From positions 33,790,001-33,854,000 of the forward strand of contig OZ231127.1 in NCBI GenBank assembly GCA_965153355.1: DNA of 64,000 bases. The letters are read 5' to 3'. Position numbers and translations under genes: made by a program. Below, piece by piece: positions 12,503-27,570 of this stretch (the stretch's first letter is position 1; every line of letters begins with the position of its first letter). Under the pieces are notes generated by a model, which was not told where the DNA came from, did no database searches, and saw only the letters and a list, made by a program, of their open reading frames with translations. The DNA comes from Flaccisagitta enflata. Lineage: Eukaryota > Chaetognatha > Sagittoidea > Aphragmophora.

Positions 12503-12610
12503 GAGTCGTTCTAAGTCGTATGTGATAGTCTGATAGATGAACGGTGTTTTTAGGGCTTGTAGAAATCTGGTTGTTTGTCCGTCTGCATATCTATCTACCT
12601 GTCTGTCGGT

Positions 12611-12715
<105 letters not shown>

Positions 12716-13034
12716 TTTACAATTAGAGTTTCCTCCAATTACTGCTCCCATGAATACATGCGGCACAACGGCACCGTTTCTTACCTCATTAGTTGCCATT
12801 TTGAATATTGTCGATTCTCCTCCGTGTTTTTCTTTTTTCGTCCTTCGTTTTCTTTCTTTTTTTTCTAATTTCTTTTCTTTTCCTTTCTGTTCTTTTTTTT
12901 TGTTAGTTTTCAACTTATTCGGCTTGAGAAGGTTCAATCTTCTTAGGCTCGACTTTTTTCGCCTTTTGTGAATTTTTTTTTCGTATGATTTTTTTTTGCG
13001 TTCTGGTGTCTCTTTATGTTTTTGTGCTCTTTCT

Positions 13035-14117
<1,083 letters not shown>

Positions 14118-14280
14118 GGTTCTGCCTTTGCTCGTTATTTCTTCGATTGACACTCCTCCTTTTTATCTCGACTTTTTTTTCTCGGTTTGTTCAAAAATCC
14201 ATCATTAAATTTTTGACTTCAGGAGAACAAGAAAGAAGGCGTATGTCGAAGCCACATCTGAGCTCTGAAATGGGATTGAA

Positions 14281-14289
<9 letters not shown>

Positions 14290-14324
<35 letters not shown>
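14290..14324. repeat. (AG)n microsatellite
   Basis: Short AG repeat. Confidence 0.9.
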
Positions 14325-14326
<2 letters not shown>

Positions 14327-15000
14327 TTTAATGTATTACAATATTTGCAGATGGCGTAACTTGCTTTTAACCTTGAAAGAGCTTAGGTTTTGCATCTGTG
14401 TCAGTGACAATGTCTGAGGTGTGAGGGTAAACGAGTAAAAAAAGTTAAGCAAATGTGAAAGCATAGGTCAAACAGTGAGGCTAACACTCAATGCGTAATG
14501 GACCAACATATGGACCAGCGGACAAGTCGCGTGTAAATGGGCACTGATAGAAAAGGCTAAGCATGTTTATGGGCAAGAGTAGTGCAATAAATGCCGAAAA
14601 AGTAAAAAAAGTAAAGTTTGACGAACGGACCAATGGACGGATGGATGGAAAATGCGAGTTATGGTTTCGCATGCACGCGACATAAAAACTTACATTGGCT
14701 ATTCCAATAGTACGTTCTTTCTTATATTCTTTCCTTTTCTTTACCTCTATCATTTGCTATCAGAGGAGGTAGTGACAACCAGCGGGCTGAAATGACCCTG
14801 CCCATAGCCCCTGCCCATTGGAAATACCATCTTATTAGGGCCATTGCCACTGCCTCTGCCTGAGATCCAACTGCTAACATGATCTCAATCACTCACCACC
14901 CCTTTTCCCACTACTATACCATCCTCTCTCTTCTTCTACAATATTGACCCTACTTAGATAGTTGTCAGTGCTGCTGCCACTGCCTCCGCCGCCGCCGCCG
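14325..15000. other. Intergenic, no gene seen
   Basis: A degraded family A piece (GGACCAATGGACGGATGG...GCATGCACGCGAC) lies at about 14625-14685. Nothing else was recognised. Confidence 0.4.
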
Positions 15001-15126
15001 CCTCTGCCTCTGCTACAACAAATCTGTCTACATGATCTGAATCTCCCGCCGCCGCCTCCTCCATTTGTTTTGTATCATGGGTATTTTCATTGTAGAGATT
15101 ACATTCAGCTGCAACTATCTCTTTAA

Positions 15127-15669
15127 CGCCGCCGCCGCCTCCTCCTGCTGCTGCTGCTGCTGCTCCTCCTCCTCCGCCGCCGCCGCCTCCACTCCTCCTC
15201 CCTTCTCCGCCGCCTCCGCCGCCTCCTATCCTCCTCGTCCCTCTCCGCTGCCGCTGCCGCCTCCTCTCCTCCTCATCCTCTCCGCCGCCGCCGCCGCCTC
15301 CACTCCTCCTCGTCTTTCTCCGCCGCCGCCGCCGCCTCCTCTCCTCGTTCTTCTCCGCCGCCGCCGCCTCCTCTCCTCCTCGTCGCCTCCTCGCCGTCGC
15401 CGCCTCCTCTCCTCCTCGTTCTTCTCGCCGCCGCCGCCGCCGCCGCTCACCTCCTCGTCCTTCTCCGCCGCCACCGCCGCCTCCTCTCCTCCTCGTCCTT
15501 CTCCGCCACCGCCGCCGCCGCCGCCTCTTACCTCCTCCTTCAACGCCGCCTCCTCTCCTCATCCTCCTCCTCCTCTTCCCACTCTGCTGTCGCCGCCGCC
15601 GCCTCCTCCTCCTCCTCTGCCGCCACCGCCTCCTCCTCCTCCTCCCCAACTGCTGCCGCCGCCGCCTCC
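15127..15669. repeat. (CCG/CCT)n triplet-repeat block
   Basis: About 540 bp of CCGCCGCCTCCTCC-type triplets. Frames read as polyproline, polyarginine or polyglycine with no conserved domain, so I do not call a gene. Confidence 0.93.
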
Positions 15670-15810
15670 TTTACAAAAAAAAATCAAATCTAAAAAAATT
15701 TAAAGAACATTTTATAAAATATCAAAAAAAAGAATCAAATTTAAAAAAAGAAAATCTAAAAGAAGTATTTGAAATGAATTAAAAGAATAATTTAAAAAAA
15801 ATTCAAGGAG

Positions 15811-15814
15811 AGGA

Positions 15815-15853
<39 letters not shown>

Positions 15854-16083
15854 TGTGGTGGAGGAGGAGGAGAAGGAGGAGGAGGCGGTCGCGGCAGCAG
15901 CAATGGAGGAGGAGGAGGCTATGGCGGAGGAGGCGGCGGCAGGGGAGGAGGAGGCGGCGATGGTTGTGGGGGAGGAGGCGGCGGCGGCGGCGGAGGAGGA
16001 TGAGGAGGTTGAGGAGAGGAGGTGGTGGCAAGGGAGGAGGAGGAATGAGGAGGCAGTGGTGGTTAAGGAGGAGGAGGATGTGG
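15811..16083. repeat. (GGC/GGA)n triplet-repeat block, opposite sense
   Basis: G-rich triplets complementary in kind to the preceding C-rich block, with about 140 bp of A/T-rich sequence between. A further G-rich patch lies at 16150-16235. Confidence 0.9.
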
Positions 16084-16235
16084 AGGTGGGAGAGAATTTT
16101 TTTTTCACTTTAATGGTGAGGAAGATGTGTACTACACATTGTGTAGCAGCATGGGAGGGGGCAACAAAGCTGGTGAGGGCGGCGGTGGTAGGAGGGGGGC
16201 TATAACAGTGGAGGCAGAGGCGGCGGTGGCAGGTC

Positions 16236-16725
16236 CACTGTTATTTTTTAGTCAAATTTGAGACAGACCACTGGGAGTCAATGGGTGTATCAGAGTATCC
16301 CTATGTTTTATTTTTTTGTAGCATCTCTTCTTTTGCTTCTGTCGTTTTAGTCTCCAGCACATACTGCCATTGCCTTCTCACACATTAAAGTTCTCCTCTC
16401 GCTTATGTCAGCGCCAGTAGGCAGCAAGGCCAAGTGGGGCAACGCGACGGTAGATAATATGACTTGACAGTTGTATTGCCAAACTTCGATGGTTTCAACT
16501 TTTGGTAAGCACTTTGCGTATAGGTTTTTCAGATTTTGTTTTATGTGGTGCGCGTATAAACAAGTCAGTAAGGGTTCACTAGGCTCTGTTCCCTTTATTT
16601 TAGTTTGGGCATTGTGAGGGATATTGTTCCAAATGTCGTAAAACTGAATCATTTTATAAATGTTTTTTTTTTATGGAGCCTGGAGGCATAAAGCCAGAAA
16701 CCAAAGAATGAAGAGTTGGGCTGAT
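16236..16725. other. Intergenic, no gene seen
   Basis: The phrase GGGATATTGTTCCA...TGTCGTA near 16618 recurs near 38215 together with AGTCAGTAAGGGTTCACTAGG, so this is probably an old repeat. Confidence 0.4.
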
Positions 16726-16860
16726 CGAGATTGGTTGGTCGGTTGATCGGATGGTCGGTTGGTTGGTTGATCGGTTGATGGGTTGGTTGGTTGGTGGGTT
16801 TGTCAGTTGGTTGGTTGGTTGGTTGGTTGGTTGGTTGGTTGATCGGATGATCGGTTTGTC
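16726..16860. repeat. (TTGG)n with TCGG variants
   Basis: GGTTGGTTGGTCGGTTGATCGG words over about 130 bp. Confidence 0.85.
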
Positions 16861-17149
16861 AGACAGTTGATCGATTAGTTCGTCCGTCCATCAAGCCATC
16901 CGTCGAGGCGGCATTCCATGTGCTTTTCTTGAACAGAAACGCGCGAATACGGGCGTAGATCTGTAGTGTAAACTCGTATGTCATTTGAAGTGCGGAAGCG
17001 TTGACAGCTGACACACGGCAAAGAAAAAACAAGATTTGATAGACGGCTACCTTAGTCGCATGTAGGTAGGCAGAAGAATTGTTGAGATAAACCAAAAACA
17101 TTAGAGCAGGAGCAGAGACCTTAGAATTGTATGTAAATGACAAAAATGC

Positions 17150-17346
17150 TAAGTGTTACCGACCGATGGATGGACCGACCAACAGACAGCCCACCAAACG
17201 TTATACGGTCATGTGGGTAGGGACAGTAACGCGAAAACCGCCCATAATCACCGAAAAAGATAAGTTAAACGGGCCGACCGACAAACCAACCAAGGACCAA
17301 CCGACCGACCGACCGACCGACATAGGGGAGTCGCGTGCAAGTGACT
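17150..17346 (+). mobile_element. ACGG-hairpin element, family A copy
   Basis: ACCGACCGATGG units, a GTAACGCGAAAACCGCCC core, a second ACCG block and an end GGGGAGTCGCGTGCAAGTGACTAAG. The 3' hairpin is slightly decayed. Confidence 0.65.
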
Positions 17347-20300
17347 AAGAAAAGGAAATAGCTGAGAAAGGAGAAATATTAAGATTGAAGAGTGAAGACG
17401 CAAATGTCGATACGAAAGAACTAGAACAAAAAAGTCGCCGCGGACGGCTTATATTATATTAGGCAATACGCAGCCAAAAACGGAAATAGAGGCACAGACA
17501 TTTTGAGATGGACGAGGACGCTCGAGAGTGGTGACATGATACCATTACTCTACACCATTCTAGAGCGAGCAACGAACAGACTATTCATGTGCGTTGTAAT
17601 ATGATCTCATGATGCACAAGAAAGGAAACCACTGGCAATCCTTTTTTCTAACGGATACATTTGGGAGCAAACTTTTTCGTCGACACGACGGCTTCATACA
17701 CAATTCTCTTGAATTTGGGCCTCATGTCGGCAATTTCTCGACAATCTTTTCATGAACGTGCGGTCGAATATGCAGTATGCACCTCTGCGTCTGACAAGAC
17801 ATCGACTGTTCTATAGTCCCATAAAAGATAGACTGACACATAAACGGCAGTCTTTAGAAGAACGCCGAGGAAAAATATTTCCATCTAAGTCGTCTGCATA
17901 TCGTGCCTCCGTGAAATAAAACCTAAACACCCTTCACTGAGTTGCCATGGCAGCTTGACGACTGTACTCGACGGCTGATGGAAATTGCCGGTGTTTTGAC
18001 CACTGACTTAGAATGACTTGTTCATATGACTGACTTGCATTGGTTGCTAATCGACTTTTCCCGCTTTCCCTCCGCGCAAAGTTCAGTCTGACCGATCAAT
18101 CTTCTCGTTTTCAGAGCTGTTTTAAGAATTCTGCATATCAACCATGTAACCTCTCCCATTTTACTCTTCCCTATCTTCAACCCAGAATCTTTGCTTCTCA
18201 CTTTCCAGTCAATCTCTTTAACATGCGTCCCTCTACTAGATTTCTTCTATCCCAAATCCCTGCTTTCTGAAGCGATGGAATTTTCCCCACCTCTTCACTT
18301 CTCGCCCACACCCCCCATCATCCACCAAGAGTTCCTGCTTTCCTATCTTTCCCCATAACCCTACTCCCACTGATCCTTGTCTCCCTCTCCTGCCCGTTCA
18401 ATCAAGACTTAGGGCGTGCTCTCAGTGACGACAACGAACGCGATGGTTATTGTCAAACTTGTTTGCAATGTGAACGAAATTTCAACAGTCCAACTAGGGA
18501 GTGAGTGAGCCTGTGAACGGAGCAAAGGCGTGAGGGGAGCATAGGAGAGTGGAGCATGTGAACAGCTTGAGCGAACGGACATGGCGAGCAAATAAACATG
18601 GCGAGCGAACAAACATGGCGAGCGAACAAGTGGTTCGTTAAAAACGCGAAAGTCTGTGGCTGAAAACGCGTCCTTACACCAGGAGGTTTCATTTATCCAT
18701 AATTCATCGTATGAAATAACTCGCTCGGGTTAAAAAACCGAATAATTATATCAGATTAGTCTAGCTTAGAATATACTGCAATAAACGCCATGTAATGAAT
18801 CTCAAATCGTGGCCGGATTTGCGGGGCTTCCCATCATCATACACTGGTGCAAAGGGATTCATCATAACCAAAGCGAGACACATAATGATATTAGTGATGT
18901 AATATAATGGGGCCCTGAGAAATGTTCATTGAATATGAAAGTCCACCAATCAATGATATAAGAAAGACTGCCAATAGACGGCCTTGTACCAATCAAACCT
19001 TTATCATAAAATCCATACATCGGAAGACTGTTGAAACGCACATTCAGAAGCAGACTCAATTCAGACGCGCAGTGGGACGCAGACTCGCTGAGACTATAAA
19101 ATATAAATATCTTTAATGTGATTTCACTGCGTTCCTCTATTCTCTCCTGCAGCGAGTTAACTGCCTTCATCACACTCAAGTGAATTGAAATGATTAAGTC
19201 TGTATTGCTGACTCTCTCACTTTCTATTTCTTTTTTACTGCTCAAACTGAGAAAAAAAAAAACGAAATCTGCTTCCATCCAAATGCGTTAGTTATGTTCA
19301 CCATAACTTTCCCACAAAATCAAACAAGTCGAGTTACAAAAAAAAAGACGCCAATAAATTGAAACAAAACTATATTTATATATATATATATATACATAAA
19401 AAAAAAAACAGCCATGCGGACAGAAATGACAACAGCTATGTTATCGAAGAGAATATGAGGAAAAAAAAACACAATTCGGATTAGAACAAACAAAGAGGAA
19501 AAAAAAACAATGCCGGGAAAACTGCATCTTTCTAGCCAGAGGCAACGTTAAGTCGCCGGAAAAATCGCGTCCTGACGTCATTTCCGTTTTGGCTTCATTG
19601 TTTGTCCTCGCTTTCAAACGTCACATCCACTTTAGAGGAGAATCTAACAGTCCCCTCGCGCATCTCCACCAGCCTCCCCTTTACCCTGGTCCACAATATA
19701 TAATCTTCCCCATCTAATCCTATTCCCCCTCTTACCACCCGTGATCAAGTAACCTAGGCTTACAACATCGTTGCGCTCATGGAGGAGGAGAGTCGGAGGT
19801 GTGCGATTTTACACTTTTTGACGGTGAAATCCTCTTTTAGACTTGGGTATCCTGATCCAAATGGGTTTCTAACTCGTGGCGAGGCAGAAAGTATCTTTGA
19901 ACAGGTTTTTTTCAAGGTGCAAGACAGTCCGAAATTTACATTTCCTCTTTCAGATACACAGAAAAGTTCCCCCCTCCCGTTCCATCTCTTTGCAGATGTA
20001 TACCAACCGTCCAAATGTACAGGTTTCAGTGGGTTTAGGCGATGTTTACTTGTCTAGATGCTTTGAACTTTGTACAGAGAATTTGGCGACACACAGTACT
20101 CTCCATCATGCGTCGTTCATGCGAATACAAGTGATTTTTATATCGTAGAGAGATCGTTTGCGGTAGCGGGAAGGCAAGGGCTGTGAAATCGCAAATGCGA
20201 GTGTGTATGTGGCTTTGTCTCCTTGCGGGGGACTCAGCGATCCAGTTTCCATCAATAGCAGTTGTCTCAACCTCAGCATGGGGCAAATAAACTAACAAAA

Positions 20301-20776
20301 GAAAGAGACTTCTACTGTTCGCAGTACCGAGATATATACGGATTACCCGGTGGTATCTCAATAAGAATATGATTGATTTAACCACGAATCTTTGCACAAC
20401 CTGCTACAACCTTTAAAGAAGTGGCAGCTTGGACGACATCAGCATGTTTGTTCAATGTTCATATAGAAATAAGTGCTTACACAACTACATGTGGCAGCGG
20501 TTATGAAGGCAGCGGTTATGAAGGCAGCGTCACTGACAGCGTGGCAACGATATTGGCAACACATCTACACTTTGTCTTTCTTGACCCATCTGGTTTGTCG
20601 GTCTGTTTTTTCCCCGAGATCAGCGTCTATCTTTTTGTCTGCAACTTTGTACAGTTCGAGTGTCGGTGTGTCCGCTTGTGTCTATTTTTCCTGTTGATTT
20701 TCTGGCTGTTGGTTTGTCTGTACGCCTCTCTTTCTCTCTTGCTTTTTGTCTCTTCCTGTCTTTCTTTGCATATGTC
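17347..20776. other. Long stretch without gene or clear repeat family
   Basis: About 3.4 kb of unique-looking sequence. A TA dinucleotide run (about 19372-19395) and several A runs (19245-19260, 19460-19508) are visible. Open frames such as 18862-19278 (minus) show no recognisable domain or composition bias. Confidence 0.5.
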
Positions 20777-20788
20777 TGTCTATCGGCC

Positions 20789-20821
<33 letters not shown>

Positions 20822-20822
20822 T

Positions 20823-20873
<51 letters not shown>

Positions 20874-20875
20874 AT
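20777..20875. repeat. (TCTG)n microsatellite, target of a hAT-like insertion
   Basis: A CTGT repeat interrupted by the MITE at 20876 and resumed after it (21207-21255), showing where the element landed. Confidence 0.95.
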
Positions 20876-21206
20876 CAGGGGTGTATATAGTTGAGCGGCT
20901 TTTGATTTTATTTCCCCCCCCCCCTGCCTTTGATTTTCTTCCCCGTGATGCGTCGCGTCGCGTTACAAAATCTTTGTTTTTGTTCCCCTAAAAGCTATAA
21001 AACAGTATATTTTAGGTTTAAATAGTGGTAAATTAAGTTGTAGTAATTGTATTTTCCCTTTTCGTACTACCAAAAGTGTTAGATCTTCAAAAATTTTCTT
21101 TTTTCTTTTTTTCAAACTTTTGATTTTCCTCCCCATCTCCAAACCTTTTGATTTTATTCCCCCCCACCACGGGAGGGGGGAAAATACTCAACTTTATACA
21201 CCCCTG
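20876..21206 (+). mobile_element. hAT-like MITE, family F copy 1 (331 bp)
   Basis: TIR CAGGGGTGTATATAGTTGAG with its inverted counterpart, and an exact 8-bp flank CTGTCTAT on both sides. CAGGGGTG ends and 8-bp duplications are hallmarks of hAT elements. The body has C and G runs and a GATGCGTCGCGTCGCG motif. No coding frame. Confidence 0.9.
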
Positions 21207-21253
21207 CTGTCTATTTGTCTGTCTATCTGTCTTTGTATCTGTCTGTCAGACTG

Positions 21254-21254
<1 letters not shown>

Positions 21255-21312
<58 letters not shown>
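21255..21312. repeat. (TC)n microsatellite
   Basis: Uninterrupted TC repeat. Confidence 0.95.
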
Positions 21313-21315
<3 letters not shown>

Positions 21316-21554
21316 AACATACCTGACAAAGTAACAAAGTAACGGCCTCTTTGACGAATGAAAATTTATTTCCTCGCAGCGGCTTATAGGCCAATTATCG
21401 AGCCTTGGCCACAAACATCTTTTACATTGTCGACTTTTTCACAATCTGCAATGGATAACAAGAAGAAAAAATTGTGAAGATTAATTCGACCTTAATTTTC
21501 CTCCTTAGAACAATTCGAGTAACCGAGAAGAAAAAACAACCAGTCATCCAAGGA

Positions 21555-22651
21555 TCTCATGTCGTCAGCGGTACCCATTGCCCTGCTTCAAGTGTTAGGC
21601 TAAATGATCGTGGCCTAAAAAGGTTGATGTCCTTTATCATGCAGTGGTAAATTGAAGCCTAAGAGGGTTCATTTGAGGCTTGTTATAAGCCTGGTTTAGG
21701 TTCAAGAAAAGCTAATTTGAAACCTTATAGAAATCATTTGAAAACGAAAAATTGCTTATCCAAGGTTAAAATCAAAAGCTTGACAGGACAGATTTGACTA
21801 ATGAGGCCTGAGGGGGCAGATTTGACGCCTGAGAGGGCAAATTGTGGGTATGAGAAGGCAGGTTTGAGATTCAAGAGGGCAGTCTTGAGGCTGATTCTAA
21901 GTCTTGGAGGACAGATTAGAGGCCAGAGAGAGCAGATATGAAGCCTCAGAGTCAAAGGGCCAAAAAGTAGTGATTTTTTGGCTGGTTTAGCCTCGGAAGG
22001 GGGGAACATACCGTAGATGTCGTCTAGACTTGGAAATACGGGGGAATTCATTACAGGAAGATAAATTTACTAAAGAGACTGATATTTGGAATATAGACTA
22101 ATAAAAGGATACTATGTTGCCCATGGGTGTTGGTTGCTATGGAAACACATTTACATGTATTCACGCTAAAGTATAAATATTTTGAGAAATTTTTTTAGGG
22201 AACATTGTTTGAAATACTATTTGCCACAACTTTCCCACAGTATGTTCTGTAAGAATATTGCTCGTTTAGCCGTTGCTAGGGAGCGTAACTATGTATGACA
22301 GCCCTGTGATGCTCCCTAGCAACCGCCAAACCAGCGATATTCTTACAGAACATACTGTGGGAAAGTTGCAGCAAATCTTATTTCAAAGAATGTTCCCTCA
22401 AAAAATTTCTCAAAAGATTGATACTTTAGCGTAAATACATGGAAATGTGTTTCCATGGCAACCAACACCCACGGGCAATAAAGCATCCTTTCATTAGTTT
22501 ATATTCCAAATATCACTCTCATAACTTTATTTGTCTTCCTGTTATGAATTCCCCCGTATTTCCAAGTCTAGACAACATCCACTGTACACATGAAAAATAA
22601 TTCACCCCTATGTTATACAAAACGTCATCCCTTTGAGACCGCTGCCAAAAA
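21555..22651 (-). mobile_element. Family C element interrupted by a palindromic MITE
   Basis: The left side has the family C 3' signature (CAGCGGTACCCATTGCCCTGC), followed by GAGGCCTGAGAGGGCAGATT-type minisatellite units (about 21650-21960). The right inverted repeat ATTCACCCCTATGTTATAC...GAGACCGCTGCC lies at 22607-22651. A separate element occupies 22011-22584. The left inverted repeat is partly deleted. Confidence 0.75.
22011..22584. mobile_element. Palindromic TA-flanked element, 574 bp, nested in family C
   Basis: Ends CCGTAGATGTCGTCTAGAC and CAGTGGATGTTGTCTAGAC (inverted), each flanked by TA. Arms of about 280 nt pair through to a centre near 22290 (CCGTTGCTAGGGAGC / GCTCCCTAGCAACCG). 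A related short element lies at 47606. Fits a Tc1/mariner-type MITE. Confidence 0.87.
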
Positions 22652-22904
22652 AAGGATAATTTTTGCCCGAAGACGGATGGACAAACAGATGATTGGACGG
22701 TTCGTCACTCGACTGACAAAAAAGTGACTTGTATGTAAAGCACGCGTCTTAAAAAGGAGGAAAGAGGTTTTAGTATTCTATCAGGTAGGTGATTAATCAC
22801 TAAGTCACGGTGCTTTCCTGACCAATGGATCGAGAAATCACCGGGCTCATAAAATCCAAATAGTAAAGACAAAAAAAAAAATGTGAAGAAGGAAACAGAA
22901 ACAG

Positions 22905-23054
<150 letters not shown>

Positions 23055-23389
23055 GCACGCACACGCACGCACGCACGCACACACACACAGAGTTGGACGA
23101 ACACACACACGGTTAAATCGATATAGCAAACTACGAGACGAACTGCGCAAACTCCAAATTAATCAAAAGGAAAGTGGAAACCGCGGGAGATGATGATATT
23201 TACAAACTAACAATTGTAAAATGGTTGCCAAGTAAGACAACATGGCCGGCCACACGGTCACGTGCGTTTTGGCAGATGCACTGGTTTGGAGACCCACTTT
23301 GGTATTTTGCCTGATCCACTGTATCATACTGTTTCATACGGCGAAGTAAACGCCACCTCCTCGTCCTGTTACGACACCTGAGATGCTAA

Positions 23390-24314
<925 letters not shown>

Positions 24315-24576
24315 AAACAAGGCCGGATACACGGCTTCCCCAGTCGCGTGCGGGTGGGCAGGGGCTGTTTTTGAGGTCACCCTATCATTTGGGCCGGAGC
24401 AGTGGGGCCAAGGACCGAAAAAAAAGAAAGAGTAAAGAATGACAGACGGACGGACCGATGGACGGACGGACGGACGGACGGACGGACGGACGGACGGACG
24501 GACGGACGGACGGACGGACGGACGGACGGACGGACGGACAAAGCGGGGTGAAGAGTCACGTAGCACGCGACTAAAA
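24315..24576 (+). mobile_element. ACGG-hairpin element, family A full copy
   Basis: Starts AAAACAAGGCCGGATACACG, left arm AGTCGCGTGCGGGTGGGCAG, body TTTGAGGTCA..., a pure (CGGA)n block at 24447-24540, then ACAAAGCGGGG and the 3' hairpin ending GCACGCGACTAAAA. It has all the parts in order, and no coding sequence. Confidence 0.85.
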
Positions 24577-24814
24577 AGGCGCGTGATGAAAGGGAAAGCC
24601 AAGTCTCCAACTCCAAAGAGCTAAGACACGATTGTTTGACCTTGCCTTTAAAGTTTAATGATTGCTAACATCCTCCACTTTTCTACCTTTTCTCAAGCCT
24701 TTTCTCAAGCCGAAAGTTGCCTCAGATATCACTCAGCTTTGACTTTCCATCTTAACTGTGCAACCGTCACGCTGGTGTTCTGTCGGTGTGTCCGTATTTC
24801 TGTCGATCTCGCTG

Positions 24815-24955
24815 CCTGCCTGTCTGCCTGTCTGTTTGTCTGTCTGTCTGTCCATCTGTCTTTCTGTCTGTCTGTCTCTCTGTCGGTCTGTCTGTCCATC
24901 TGTCCGTCTGTCTGTCTTTCTGTCTGTCTTTTTGTCTGTACGTCTGTCTGTCTGT
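24815..24955. repeat. (TCTG)n microsatellite with variants
   Basis: CTGT repeats with CCGT, TTGT and CATC substitutions. Confidence 0.9.
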
Positions 24956-25093
24956 TTTTTTAATCGTCTTTTAGTTTGACAATCTGTCTGTCAATCTGTT
25001 GTTGTGTCTTGAGGTCTGTTTTTTAATCTTTGTGTGTTTGTGTGTTTGGCCGTCTTTTTGACCGTATCGTTTGCATCTCTGTCAGTCCCCGTC

Positions 25094-25097
<4 letters not shown>

Positions 25098-25152
<55 letters not shown>
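25098..25152. repeat. (TC)n microsatellite
   Basis: Uninterrupted TC repeat. Confidence 0.95.
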
Positions 25153-25156
<4 letters not shown>

Positions 25157-26612
25157 TTTTGCATCATGTTTTCCCGGAGGGCCATACCCAAAGGTAGAAA
25201 ATACATACGGCGAGCATTTGAAGGCAATATTTAGTGTTTCACCCTATTCTTTTAACTACAGTTATGTAATTTTGATGCCACAAATACTTTCACGGGACCA
25301 ATTATGTCCAGAAACACCCTGAGTATATGTCTTCGTCATATGCTGGCCTCAAAAGAACCTTTTAACAAGCAATTCATATAAGAAAAGCAAAGAGAATCAG
25401 GGTTTTTAGTGTAATCTTTCTTACACTTTTTATCCTGTTGCTGCTGTTAAAATTATAAGACGCATAAATGCAGAGAAGTTTTGCTCTTTCAAAAACATAG
25501 CCCTCTCTGTAATCAATTTTGGAAGGCGGCTATGTTCTTCATTTTTGTGTTTTTTCATTTTCTATGCAAAGGTATAATTCTAACAAGCCTCCTATCAGTG
25601 AACAAATTGAATATTTTCTAGTAAAGCTATACTTGATGTTATGTCCAATTTGAATGCAAATTTTGCAATGAAATATTCAATGTAATACACTTCAATAATT
25701 TGTTTCTTGTTATCTTTTATTTTTACTCACATGAAATTCAATATTTCAACCCCAGTTGACTCGCTAAAATCGGCTAAATCTTGCCTTCCGATGCTTGCCG
25801 TCATGTACAGATTTAAAGGGATTTTCTTTTACCTTTTCAAGGTTCTTAAACTTCACTCAAAGTGGTCTCATGGGTGAATTGGTGATGATGAGGGGGTGAT
25901 TGGGGGGTGACATGTAAGTACATGCAAGCTCAATTGCCCCTATAACTTTCAAATTCCCTATTTTTCTGATTTTTGTTCAGTTTTGTTTTTTGCTATTGTG
26001 ACACATTAATCAAACATATCATCCAGGGCTTACCTATTCATAATCAACAATCATGTAAAAGTGTTTCTCATGATCTAGCTATTGGTGAAATCTGCTTTTG
26101 TCAAAATGTGACGGTTTTCAGAAATGATACTGGTATATATTTTTTTGTCACCTAACCTGTGCAGCCTTTTTACCAATTCCATAGATTTGTTCTTTTCAGG
26201 ACGGACATTTCACTTTTTTTGTCAAGTATGATCGCTTTATTTTGCTCCAAATCATGTTTCAGAGGATGTCAATGATTGTTACATTTAAAAAAAAAAATTG
26301 TTGTTATAAAATGGAAAAAAGTGACTAAAAAATGCAAGAATGAAAAATCTTTTATGACTGTTCATGGCAGAAATTGCCGAAACCTTTTGACCATCTACTG
26401 GACGTGGATGGACCAACCCATGGTTGCTTGATGCGAGTCGCGAATCGCATCATGCCACAGAATGGGCAGGAGCGTCATGTCACCCGTTGTCAAGTTTCTG
26501 CTCCTTACGATTAGTGATTGAGGCTTGAATCCCCTTCTTTGCCGAGAGCCGAATTTATTGATAGCCTCCTATCTGTAGCTAAGATTCACGGATAGCCTCA
26601 TCCACGATCATC
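25153..26612. other. Intergenic; possible old dispersed repeat
   Basis: The segment at about 25480-25610 (AAAACATAGCCCTCTCTGTAATC...CTATGTTCTT) resembles 40565-40690. No gene recognised. Confidence 0.4.
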
Positions 26613-26897
<285 letters not shown>

Positions 26898-27198
26898 CAG
26901 ATGCTCTCGAGTATATCTAGAACTCTTGTGCAATGTACTTTAATAGAAGGAGGTCGAAGTGTCTCAGCGACACGACTGAAAGAAATATGTTTTGCGTCTT
27001 CATCTTAAAAAGGACTTGACAGTCCGTCCTTGAGACTTAGAGAGCGAGAGTTAGCTGTGAGAGAGAATGTAACTCCTCGGAACATCGTGTCTATGAGGAG
27101 AGGCGAAGACACTTAAGAAAGGAAGGCGGCTAATTTTCTGCGCCGCTTTCATACATTTCATCCTTACCAGTATCACCTTTATGAAAATCGCTACCTCT

Positions 27199-27448
<250 letters not shown>

Positions 27449-27570
27449 TAAGGCCAAGTAGGCCAATAAGGTGCGACGTGTGGATCGTCGAACGAATGCG
27501 TTACCCGACAGACCGACAGACCGACAGACGGACACAGCTAGTTATAGTGGTGCTTCGTCGCACCTAAAAA
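27449..27570 (+). mobile_element. ACGG-hairpin element, family B copy 2
   Basis: AAGGCCAAGTAGGCCAATAAG, left arm AGGTGCGAC (27469-27477), ACCG units, then a GGTGC-TTCGTC-GCACC hairpin ending GTCGCACCTAAAAA. Very close to the copies at 3500 and 49435. Confidence 0.88.

Noticed and set aside
14954-16205. Proline-, arginine- or alanine-rich open frames
   Set aside because: Low-complexity translation of CCG/CCT and GGC/GGA triplets on both strands, with no unique protein sequence.
18862-19278. 138-codon minus-strand frame
   Set aside because: No recognisable domain, no splice or start context, and composition like the surrounding non-coding DNA.
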